Below are positions 1 through 6,430 of a stretch of DNA of 7,221 bases, one piece after another. The notes under the pieces were generated by a model. That model saw only the letters and a program-made list of their open reading frames with translations. It was not told the origin of the DNA and did not search any database. This DNA is from Saprospiraceae bacterium. GTDB lineage: Bacteria; Bacteroidota; Bacteroidia; Chitinophagales; Saprospiraceae. Numbering within the stretch: the stretch's first letter is position 1; each line of letters opens with the position of its first letter. Location: NCBI GenBank assembly GCA_014379065.1, contig JACMMM010000808.1, positions 1-7,221 on the forward strand. Reading direction: 5' to 3'. A program made the translations under genes and the position numbers.

Positions 1-276
1 CCTCGTCAGTGGTGGAATCTGTTCCTTCATATGATTCAGTGTAGCCGCGACGCGCAGCGGAGCGTGAAGCGTCTGCGAAGATCGTTAGGCCCGCGTATCA
101 CGCTCGTCGTACACTAACAGTCCACCTCTCCCACCAACGGGTTGCGCGGTCGTCCGCTGACCGGCCGGGTAACCGTGTGTCGATTTCTCCTTGTGGATTG
201 CCCTACGAAGTGACAGAATCGGCAAGGTGCGCCGTTTATTCGCGGTGCGCCGGTCACGGACAGAAATGGAACCGCC
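1..276. other. GC-rich left edge, no recognised gene
   Basis: I find no convincing gene in this stretch. One plus-strand frame is open from the window edge to a TAA at 112-114. It starts with residues including QWWNLFLHMI and becomes arginine-rich, so it could be the C-terminal end of a protein entering from the left; some DDE transposases end with a similar aromatic YNLWNLF-like segment, but the resemblance is too weak to name it. The minus-strand frame covering 85-390 has an Arg/Gly/Ala-rich, low-information translation and looks like a by-product of high GC. No tRNA, rRNA or CRISPR pattern is seen. The composition is richer in G+C, with many CG dinucleotides, than the rest of the window. 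Confidence 0.4.
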
Positions 277-495
277 ATGCGTGGCTTCAGAATGCGGCTG
301 CTGTCGTGCGGGTTGCTCGCCACCCTCGCCGCGTGCCTCGTCACGTGGGGCGGGCACACCGCGACCGGCCAGCCCGGCGGCATGGGACATGCAGAAATAC
401 CTTTACAACACGGCGAAGGCCGGAGGAAAGGTTTATGCTTGAAGGTCCTGAAAGAATATCCAATATCCAACAAGGAATGTCCAATGTCCAAATAG
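277..495 (+). pseudogene. Truncated lipoprotein-like reading frame running into a repeat
   Basis: The frame begins MRGFRMRLLSCGLLATLAAC: a basic start, a hydrophobic stretch and a lipobox-like LAAC with Cys20, as in a type II (lipoprotein) signal peptide. It continues with a Gly/Pro-rich segment (TGQPGGMG) to about residue 37. In codons 1-38 (277-390), 34 of 38 end in G or C. In the remaining 35 codons, up to the stop at 493-495, only 16 do, and the last residues are simply a translation of repeat copy A. The coding signal therefore seems to stop near 390. A +1 shift near 388 would give MQKYLYNTAKAGGKVYA and then a stop at 440-442, so a small indel or a join is possible. The style recalls short exported proteins of high-GC bacteria such as planctomycetes, which is only an impression. 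It is probably a gene fragment; a genuine 72-residue lipoprotein is less likely. Confidence 0.3.
455..491 (+). repeat. Heptad-built dispersed repeat, copy A
   Basis: The sequence divides exactly into 7-base units: AATATCC, AATATCC, AACAAGG, AATGTCC, AATGTCC, then AA. The two halves (AATATCC pair and AATGTCC pair) are separated by one odd unit, AACAAGG. The same arrangement recurs at 1951-1987 with one mismatch in 37 (position 465 A versus 1961 G) and in inverted orientation at 566-603. Three related copies within 1.6 kb, all between genes, show it is a repeat family. When translated it yields SNIQQGMSNVQ-like peptides, which are artefacts. It lies at the edge of the GC-rich left segment. Confidence 0.85.
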
Positions 496-565
496 GCGTT
501 GCGCTTAACAACTCACCCAATAAAAAGATTTTGGACAACGACAAATGCCTGAAACGGAGCCCTCC

Positions 566-621
566 TTGGACATTGGAAATTTCTTGTTGGATATTGGATA
601 TTCCCTTGGACATTGGACATT
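566..621 (-). repeat. Heptad-built dispersed repeat, copy B (inverted, extended)
   Basis: Read on the minus strand the units are AATGTCC, AATGTCC, AAGGG (shortened), AATATCC, AATATCC, AACAAGA, AATTTCC, AATGTCC, AA. It thus holds one full copy plus an additional AATGTCC pair joined through a 5-base AAGGG. Positions 566-603 match the reverse complement of 454-491 with two mismatches in 38, so copies A and B could pair as a long hairpin with a loop of about 74 bases. It ends about 90 bases before the permease start codon. Its plus-strand translation (LDIGNFLLDIGYSLGHW) extends the permease frame upstream to 545 but is not part of the protein. Confidence 0.85.
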
Positions 622-712
622 TGCATCCTATCTGCAATTAGCCTGTATTCATCGAAAAGCAAGGATTAGAGATTGGTTGAACCTTTGTTTCGCACAGAAA
701 AAAATTGAAGCT

Positions 713-1942
713 ATGCTGCGAAACACCTTTCAATCCTTCGGCCTTGCCATCCAGAACATTCGGGGCAATCTCTTTCACACACTCCTCTCCGTGCTGGGTA
801 TCATCATCGGTGTGGCAGCCCTGGTTGCCACTTTTTCGTTGATAGATGGCTTAGAAAAGTTTGCCCGCGAACAAATCGCTACCCAGACCAGCGTTAATGC
901 AATCGTGGTCAATACTGAGACTGACAAGATCATCAACAATCTTTCAGTTCGCAAAGACACCTTTCAAATCATTGATTACGAACGTTATGCGCGTTTTAGG
1001 GCCAACGCTCCGCTCGTCACACGCGCCAGCCTTCACAACAGTTACAACCGAGAAATCAAGATAGTTGGTCGCGATTCCGCCATGGGGGCCATGATCCAAT
1101 GCATTGCCGAAAAACCGCCCAGCGATACCATCCTCACGCATGGGCAATTGTTTTCCGCCACTGCGTTCAGTGGTCGTGAGCCAGTAGCAGTGATAAACAC
1201 CCAGTTGGCCAAACTCATCGCGGGCAAAGAAGATTTGAATGCTGCGTTGGGGCAAAGTTTCGTAACACTTGGCCACACATTGCGCATCGTTGGCGTAGTG
1301 AAAGACAAGAAAAAAGAATCCCCGCCCATGGCCTATATCCCTATCTCGCTGCTTTCTAATGGAGACCTGCACCGTTCGCCCCCATCCATGCTTTTTGAAG
1401 TTGCAAAAACCGAAGATGTGCCCGTGCTCAAAGCCAAGTTAGAGGCTTGGTTAAAACAGGAGTTTGGCGAACAAAGCAAAGACTTCACGATACTCAGCCA
1501 GGACTTTTGGATTGACCAAACAGCCAAAGGATTTCTCATTTTTCGTATCATTATGGGATTGATCATCGGCCTATCCGTCTTGGTTGGCGGGGTAGGCGTG
1601 ATGAATGTGCTGCTCATTTCGGTCAACGAGCGCACCGCAGAAATCGGGCTTCGCAAGGCTGTGGGCGCAAAGAAAGGCGACATCCGCCGTTTATTTTTGG
1701 CTGAGTCCATTACCGTTTCTGCCTTTGGAAGCCTAGTAGGTTTGTTGCTGGGCGCGGGTTTTGCGATGGCCGCCATCCCGATTATCCGATTTTTTGCCGA
1801 CGTGCCATTTTCAGCAGTACTGACATGGAACACGTTTTTTATTATTGCCAGCGTGGCTGTTATTATCGGAATCATTTTTGGTACTTATCCGGCAATAAAA
1901 GCGGCAAGGTTGGATCCTGTGGAGGCGTTGAGACGAGAGTAA
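713..1942 (+). CDS. MacB/FtsX-family ABC transporter permease
   Basis: This is a 409-residue inner-membrane permease of the MacB/LolC/FtsX type (type VII ABC transporters), which work with a separate ATPase and pass mechanical force to periplasmic or outer-membrane partners. Helix 1 is at about residues 22-44 (LLSVLGIIIGVAALVATF), followed by a periplasmic domain at ~45-270 of the MacB-like kind. Helices 2-4 lie at ~276-300, 329-358 and 373-394. The FtsX-type signature VNERTAEIGLRKAVGAKKGD follows helix 2, and the end GTYPAIKAARLDPVEALRRE is the classic MacB C-terminus. The frame is open back to 545, but that part translates repeat B, so ATG 713 fits the family start; its ribosome site is weak (TTGAAG). 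No ATPase or membrane-fusion gene adjoins it within the window. The substrate cannot be told; lipoprotein, peptide or drug export are all possible. Confidence 0.93.
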   Translation: MLRNTFQSFGLAIQNIRGNLFHTLLSVLGIIIGVAALVATFSLIDGLEKFAREQIATQTSVNAIVVNTETDKIINNLSVRKDTFQIIDYERYARFRANAPLVTRASLHNSYNREIKIVGRDSAMGAMIQCIAEKPPSDTILTHGQLFSATAFSGREPVAVINTQLAKLIAGKEDLNAALGQSFVTLGHTLRIVGVVKDKKKESPPMAYIPISLLSNGDLHRSPPSMLFEVAKTEDVPVLKAKLEAWLKQEFGEQSKDFTILSQDFWIDQTAKGFLIFRIIMGLIIGLSVLVGGVGVMNVLLISVNERTAEIGLRKAVGAKKGDIRRLFLAESITVSAFGSLVGLLLGAGFAMAAIPIIRFFADVPFSAVLTWNTFFIIASVAVIIGIIFGTYPAIKAARLDPVEALRRE

Positions 1943-1950
1943 ACGTTTTG

Positions 1951-2016
1951 AATATCCAATGTCCAACAAGGAATGTCCAATGTCCAAGGGTAGCGCTAAC
2001 TTTTACATTGGATATT
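1951..2016 (+). repeat. Heptad-built dispersed repeat, copy C, with inverted tail
   Basis: The units are AATATCC, AATGTCC, AACAAGG, AATGTCC, AATGTCC, then AAGGG, beginning nine bases after the permease stop codon. The tail at 2005-2016 (ACATTGGATATT) is the exact reverse complement of the first 12 bases at 1951-1962, so the copy can fold on itself. TAGCGCTA, an 8-base palindrome, sits at 1991-1998 inside the loop. It has the same orientation as copy A and 36 of 37 core bases are identical, so A and C form direct repeats around the permease gene. Confidence 0.85.
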
Positions 2017-2023
2017 AAAACAG

Positions 2024-2061
2024 GCGAGCCGTTCGGAAAAGTCGGAACGGCTCGCTGTTTT
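2024..2061. terminator. Bidirectional intrinsic terminator
   Basis: Eleven-base perfect stem GCGAGCCGTTC (2024-2034) and GAACGGCTCGC (2045-2055) with a 10-base loop. TGTTTT follows on the plus strand (2056-2061), and the mirrored AAAACA at 2017-2022 gives the minus strand a TGTTTT run after one extra base. It lies between the convergent permease and receptor genes, so it can end transcription from both. Confidence 0.85.
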
Positions 2062-2070
2062 AAATTAACC

Positions 2071-2103
2071 AGAAGTGACACTTTTTAAAAAAGTGTCACT
2101 TCT
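2071..2103. terminator. 33-bp near-perfect palindrome, possible second terminator
   Basis: The arms at 2071-2086 (AGAAGTGACACTTTTT) and 2088-2103 are perfect reverse complements around a single central base. The core is T5-A6, flanked by AGAAGTGACAC and its complement. It begins 11 bases beyond the receptor stop codon on the receptor's downstream side. As RNA, it would fold from either strand, but no U-run follows the stem, so it is not a textbook intrinsic terminator. It may help stop read-through or protect the 3' end of the receptor mRNA; a protein-binding operator is possible but oddly placed between gene ends. Confidence 0.55.
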
Positions 2104-2114
2104 AAATCAAGCAT

Positions 2115-5100
2115 TTAGAAACTATAACGCAAACCCAATTGCATCTGCCAACGGCTCAGCAAACTGAAATCCTGCACAAACGAATCCTTGATGTTCGTGT
2201 CAAACGAGAAGGTTGGCACACCGTTCGCGTCAACGCCCACAACACCAAGGGGTTGTGTAGTAGAAGGAATGCGGCGCACGCCCCAGCTGTCGCTAATGAG
2301 ATTCCCTGCATTCAGGATGTCCACCGTGAATTGGAGGGTATTCATCTTCTTGCCTGCCTTGTGGTTTAGGTCCTGGGCAATCCGAATATCCCAGTTGTTG
2401 AACCACGGGCTGAGGATTCCGTATTTTTCTACCACTTCCCCTCGGTGACTGCTCATGTAATTGTCTTGTGCGATGAATGCTTTGAATGCGGTACGCTGAG
2501 CAGCAGCGTCGCCCGTGAACTGCATTTGGTCTACTTCTGCATCAGTTGGAATGTACATCAAGTCGTTGTTGCCAGAGCCGTCATTGTTCAGGTTGCCAGA
2601 GTAGGTATAGGAGAAACGCCCGCCCTGTGCATATTGGAAGAATAAACCAATGGTAGTGCCAAAGCGGTTTTTCTCGGTCCCACCGTAGCTAAACTTTTTA
2701 GAGAACGAACCTACCACTCGGTGTTTGTAGCCATAAATGGAAGGCGACTCAACGGCTTGGTTCACATTGCCATAAGCTGGGTTGCGGTCGTAAGCATCCG
2801 AAGAGATTTCAGCCTCAATGGAAGAAGCGTCGCGACTGTCGAGGTAGTTGTAGCCCAGGCTTCCATACATGCCGTTGCTCCAAGTGCGTTGGAGTTGAAG
2901 CATAAGATTGGTGGAGTAGCCCACATCGGTGTTGGTGAATACAAATGCATCTGTAGTGCCTCCAAAGAGGTTTTTGGCGCGGTCGGCATCGGTGTAAACG
3001 GGGCGGTTGTCGCCAGGTGCGCTGAGACGGCCCGTGGGAAGGTTTAGGCCGTAGTTGCGCACCATCATGCCATTGATGTCCTTGGTATAAATGAAGTCTG
3101 CCGAAGCCACCCAGCCGTCGCCAAATTTCTTGTCAACGCCAAGGTTGTTGCGCCACACTTGTGGGAACTTGAAATCGGGGCGAGTCACACAATAGAAGAA
3201 AAAGTTTGGATTGGCTACCTGGTTTCCAATCCAAACAAATGGGAAACGGCCACTGAACAAACCAGACCCACCACGAATCTGAAGCGAACGATCTCCCTTC
3301 ACATCCCAATTGAAGCCCAAACGAGGATTGAAAAGCGGCTTGGCATCTGGAAGCACCGTATGGTCGAATTTGATGCCTTTACCATTTTCGTCATAATACT
3401 GAATATCAGGCTGATAATCAGCAGCATTGGGAGTTTTGAGTTTCTCTTCAATCTTTTCCTTTGTGTTTAAATAAGTAGGTTTGTCCATCCGCAAACCAAG
3501 TGTTAAAGAGAAGTTTTCAAAGAGCGAAAACTCGTCCTGGACGTAAGCACTTATTTGGCCAACATTGGTATACGACCAGTTCCATTTATTAAGTGGGTCT
3601 TGGTTATTCCCATCGAAAGTAGCCTTCGCAGCATCAAAATGTTTTTTTACAAACCCAGTGCTGACAGAATCTAAGAACTCTTGCACGCTCAGGTAGTCAC
3701 GTGCAAAAAATGTTCCGGGGATGGGTACACTACCAAATACTCCAGGGTAAGCACCTAAGTTGAAAGCGTTTTCAAATTTGAATTGCTCGTAAGCCGCGCC
3801 CACCGTCAAGGTGTGTTTGCCGAGGTATAAGTTGAGGTTGTCGTTCAGCTGCAATACATCTTGGTTCAGGTTGTTGTAAATCGAGAACGGCTCGTGACCC
3901 GCGATGATGTAGCGGGTGCCATCTTTCAAAATTTGGATGGTCGGGGCGGGTGTGCTGGTCTGGTCGCGGTTGTCGCGGAAGGTCGAATAGCCCAACTGGA
4001 ATTTGTTGGAAGCCGAACTGCCAAACGACGATTTCAACTCGCCGATGACTTGGTTCAGTTTGTTGTTGATCCGGTAGCCCGCGTTGCGGAATTGCAGTGT
4101 GGTGAAGTCCGGTCCACGGCGCCCAATGGCCGAAGGGTGCGCGGGCTTCTGCTGTGAAGCATCCAAGTAATTGTAGGTCAGGCTGAATTTGTGGTTGTTG
4201 CTGATGTTCCAGTCCAACTTGGCCAAGCCTTTGAGGTTTGGCGCCTCGAGCGTGAAATTCTCGTAAGCACCGGGGTCGTACCCGATACTTTTCAAGGCAT
4301 TCGAGACAGCGTCCAAATCGCTTGCCAGCACCCGCGAAATGCCCGGGCCATCCGTGCCTCGATTAGCGATAAAAGAAGAGCCAAGATCACTGCGCCGCTC
4401 AATTTCAGCATTCACAAAAAAGAAAAGTTTATTCTTTATGACGGGCCCGCCGAGGTTAAAGCCTGTTTGGAGTTGCGTGAGGTCGCCTTTTGGCGCGTCC
4501 ACTTTGTCCACTTTTGAGCCGACGAAATCTTGGTTGCGGTAGAATCCGAAAACCGATCCGATGAATGTGTTGGTGCCAGATTTGGTCACGGCATTGATGG
4601 CCGCACCAGTAAATCCGCTCTCCGTCACGTCGTAAGGTGCGTACGCCACTTGGATTTGGTCAATGGCATCGAGCGACACGGGCTGCGCGTTGGATTGGCC
4701 GCCGGGTGTGGCCGCGTCTAGGCCAAACGGGTTGTTGAAAATCGCACCGTCCAACGAGAAGTTGTTGAACTGGTCGTTCCGCCCCGCAAACGAATTACCC
4801 TCGCCGGCCATTGGGCTAAGCCGCGTATAATCCGCTGCCGAGCGACCGATGCTCGGCAGGTTCGCAATCTGCTGGCGACTGATGTTGGTGGATGCGCCCG
4901 TGCGCTCCGAGTTCAGCACAGGGTCGCTGGTGGCTGTCACTACTACCTCGCCGAGCGCTGTAACAGAAGGTTTCAGCGACACTTCAAGCGGGAGTTTTTG
5001 ACCCAGCGCGAGCATGATGCCCTCAGTCTTTTTGCCTTCATAACCTGTGTATGTGGTAGATACGGTGTAAGGCCCGCCAACGCGAAGATTGGCTAAAGTG

Positions 5101-5339
5101 TAGCGCCCATCTGCACGGCTTACCGCGCCATAACTAGTGCCGGAGGGGGTGTGCGTGGCCACAATGGTCACACCGACCAGCCCCTCGCCGGAATCATCTG
5201 TGACTTGACCGGTGATCGTTGCGCCAGTCACCTGGGCAAAAAGGGTGTGCGCGGACAGTACTATGACCGCCAACGCGCCGAGTAAACGTTTGAACATGAT
5301 AGAAATAGGTTTGGTGATAAATTGCTTCAGACAATTCAT
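2115..5339 (-). CDS. TonB-dependent outer-membrane receptor, Oar-like, with carboxypeptidase-regulatory domain
   Basis: A protein of 1074 residues from ATG 5339, predicted to be an outer-membrane beta-barrel driven by TonB. In order: signal peptide (FKRLLGALAVIVLSAHTLFA, cut before Gln36); a carboxypeptidase-regulatory-like beta-sandwich at ~40-125 (ITGQVTDDSGEGLVGVTI); a TonB-box-like EVVVTAT at 131-137; a plug domain at ~145-265 (GRNDQFNNFSLDGAIFNNPF, then INAVTKSGTN); and a long barrel ending LRYSF, whose final Phe is the usual barrel-assembly signal. The domain order and the length match Oar-like receptors. No SusD-type lipoprotein adjoins it, so it is not shown to be a glycan SusC; its substrate is unknown. 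ATG 5339 has AGGA seven bases upstream (5347-5350). An in-frame TTG at 5372 lies upstream of the predicted transcription start and is unlikely; ATG 5297 (MFKRLLG) is a good alternative giving 1060 residues. Confidence 0.93.
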   Translation of the reverse strand: MNCLKQFITKPISIMFKRLLGALAVIVLSAHTLFAQVTGATITGQVTDDSGEGLVGVTIVATHTPSGTSYGAVSRADGRYTLANLRVGGPYTVSTTYTGYEGKKTEGIMLALGQKLPLEVSLKPSVTALGEVVVTATSDPVLNSERTGASTNISRQQIANLPSIGRSAADYTRLSPMAGEGNSFAGRNDQFNNFSLDGAIFNNPFGLDAATPGGQSNAQPVSLDAIDQIQVAYAPYDVTESGFTGAAINAVTKSGTNTFIGSVFGFYRNQDFVGSKVDKVDAPKGDLTQLQTGFNLGGPVIKNKLFFFVNAEIERRSDLGSSFIANRGTDGPGISRVLASDLDAVSNALKSIGYDPGAYENFTLEAPNLKGLAKLDWNISNNHKFSLTYNYLDASQQKPAHPSAIGRRGPDFTTLQFRNAGYRINNKLNQVIGELKSSFGSSASNKFQLGYSTFRDNRDQTSTPAPTIQILKDGTRYIIAGHEPFSIYNNLNQDVLQLNDNLNLYLGKHTLTVGAAYEQFKFENAFNLGAYPGVFGSVPIPGTFFARDYLSVQEFLDSVSTGFVKKHFDAAKATFDGNNQDPLNKWNWSYTNVGQISAYVQDEFSLFENFSLTLGLRMDKPTYLNTKEKIEEKLKTPNAADYQPDIQYYDENGKGIKFDHTVLPDAKPLFNPRLGFNWDVKGDRSLQIRGGSGLFSGRFPFVWIGNQVANPNFFFYCVTRPDFKFPQVWRNNLGVDKKFGDGWVASADFIYTKDINGMMVRNYGLNLPTGRLSAPGDNRPVYTDADRAKNLFGGTTDAFVFTNTDVGYSTNLMLQLQRTWSNGMYGSLGYNYLDSRDASSIEAEISSDAYDRNPAYGNVNQAVESPSIYGYKHRVVGSFSKKFSYGGTEKNRFGTTIGLFFQYAQGGRFSYTYSGNLNNDGSGNNDLMYIPTDAEVDQMQFTGDAAAQRTAFKAFIAQDNYMSSHRGEVVEKYGILSPWFNNWDIRIAQDLNHKAGKKMNTLQFTVDILNAGNLISDSWGVRRIPSTTQPLGVVGVDANGVPTFSFDTNIKDSFVQDFSLLSRWQMQLGLRYSF

Positions 5340-5359
5340 GTGGTGTTCCTGAGTCACGG

Positions 5360-5393
5360 CAAAGTAAAGCAATGTGAAGATAACGTTAACAAA
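5360..5393 (-). promoter_or_regulatory. Bacteroidota-type promoter for the TonB receptor
   Basis: Read on the minus strand, TTTG (5393-5390) is followed after 22 bases by TTACTTTG (5367-5360), a one-mismatch fit to the Bacteroidota -7 element TAnnTTTG. The spacing is at the upper end of the usual range. Transcription would start near 5353-5357, about 14-18 bases before ATG 5339 and 56-60 before ATG 5297. An 8-base palindrome, TAACGTTA (5381-5388), sits between the two boxes where a repressor could bind. This is by inspection only. Confidence 0.45.
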
Positions 5394-5515
5394 TCAGGGT
5401 GGTTGAGTTCAAAAAATTCTTATTGGCCTCTGGCACGAAAAGTTAAATCGTTAATCGTCTGAAAATAAGATTTTCCTTCCATCGTCTTTCTCCCCGCACA
5501 ACAAAAATATCTGCG

Positions 5516-6430
5516 ATGGTCTCTCGCCCCCTCCGGGTAGTAATCTTTCTCATTTGCCTTCTCCCTTCCTTTGCCGCGCAAGCGCAAGATTTGAGGGTGG
5601 ACAAGATTTTTTTCCAAAAAAAGAAATCAGAATTCAACGTCTGGCTGCGCCAAAACCACCTCGGGCAAATCCTTAGGGCGGACAGCGTGGCGGTGTCTTC
5701 CCAAAAAGTGACCCTTTTTTTAAGGCCCACTTACAGCGGGAAACACACTTGCGATTCTCTGCAATGCGCTTGGCAGGGTCTGGAACGCGCCAACCGTTTC
5801 GCGAATGGACAATATTTTCATGAGCGGCTGCTGCACAAGTGGGCGTTTCTCGCCGAAATCCATGAAGGACAAGCAGAAGTCATCGTCCGATGCCACGATC
5901 CGGCGCATTTCCGAGCAAAAATATACAGCCGAAATGGACGCATCCCCGTGGAAGAGCGCAACATCCGGTCGGGTGCAGTATTGGAAGTGAAGCTCCCATC
6001 TACGATGCAGGGCATCAACTCTGGAGAGAATAATACCCTGCTCCGTGGCAAAAACTTGGGTCAGGTATGTACCAAAGCCCGGCGTTGGCTCGTTACCAAC
6101 TACAAAGACAAGGGGACGCCGGTGCTGTGGCGAGCAAAAGTGGATAGTTCTTACACTGCCTACGATGAGTTTGTGATGGAAGTGACGCACCTAAATTACG
6201 AGATTTGCCCCGATGGCTTTTTTGAATACCACCGAATTTATGTAAAAGGACTCCAAAAAGGCGACGATGTTGAACTTTCGTGGGAATTTCAAGGAAAATA
6301 CGGCTCTGGCATCATTTTCCCTCCTCGAAAAAACGACTACAAGGACATGGAACTCCATTATAAATCCAACCTCGACGAATACCAAAAACGATTGTTCAAA
6401 AAAATGTTGGATTACCTTCGCCAAGGATGA
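5516..6430 (+). CDS. Exported protein of unknown function
   Basis: I do not recognise this 304-residue protein. Residues 1-23 form a clear Sec signal peptide (basic SRPLR, hydrophobic VVIFLICLLPSF, cleavage after AQA), so the mature protein should start at Gln24 in the periplasm or outside. There is no lipobox and no later membrane helix. The mature part is mixed, with alternating patterns suggesting beta strands (KVTLFLRP, AEVIVRC, AVLEVKL, DDVELSWEF), five cysteines (79, 84, 126, 185, 231) and a charged amphipathic end (DEYQKRLFKKMLDYL). The ATG at 5516 puts the signal peptide at the very start; no strong ribosome site precedes it. It is divergent from the TonB receptor and overlaps the next gene by four bases, so it probably leads an operon with the membrane protein and the acyltransferase. 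A role in the envelope is inferred from export and neighbours only. Confidence 0.85.
   Translation: MVSRPLRVVIFLICLLPSFAAQAQDLRVDKIFFQKKKSEFNVWLRQNHLGQILRADSVAVSSQKVTLFLRPTYSGKHTCDSLQCAWQGLERANRFANGQYFHERLLHKWAFLAEIHEGQAEVIVRCHDPAHFRAKIYSRNGRIPVEERNIRSGAVLEVKLPSTMQGINSGENNTLLRGKNLGQVCTKARRWLVTNYKDKGTPVLWRAKVDSSYTAYDEFVMEVTHLNYEICPDGFFEYHRIYVKGLQKGDDVELSWEFQGKYGSGIIFPPRKNDYKDMELHYKSNLDEYQKRLFKKMLDYLRQG

Noticed and set aside
50..75. Weak GC-rich hairpins near the left end (GACGC/GCGTC, CGCAG/CTGCG)
   Set aside because: The stems are only five bases and expected by chance in such GC-rich sequence; no U-run follows.
455..621. Possible CRISPR array
   Set aside because: The repeats are in opposite orientation, have no regular spacers of constant length and no cas genes are near.
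114..641. Overlapping reading frames on both strands with LDIGY/SNIQQ-like peptides
   Set aside because: They are translations of heptad repeats A and B in different frames; period 7 bases gives a 7-residue peptide pattern. No signal of selection on protein.
545..712. 56-residue N-terminal extension of the permease
   Set aside because: The extension translates repeat B plus untranslated leader; MacB-type permeases begin right at the segment encoded from ATG 713, a few residues before helix 1.
3159..3470. Plus-strand frames inside the receptor gene (for example 3159-3470, 3861-4157)
   Set aside because: They lie antisense to a long receptor gene with clear domains from end to end, and show no signal peptide, motif or start context of their own.
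2115..5339. SusC-type glycan receptor of a polysaccharide utilisation locus
   Set aside because: No SusD-like lipoprotein, glycoside hydrolase or sensor is adjacent; the plug and barrel wording fits Oar-like receptors better.
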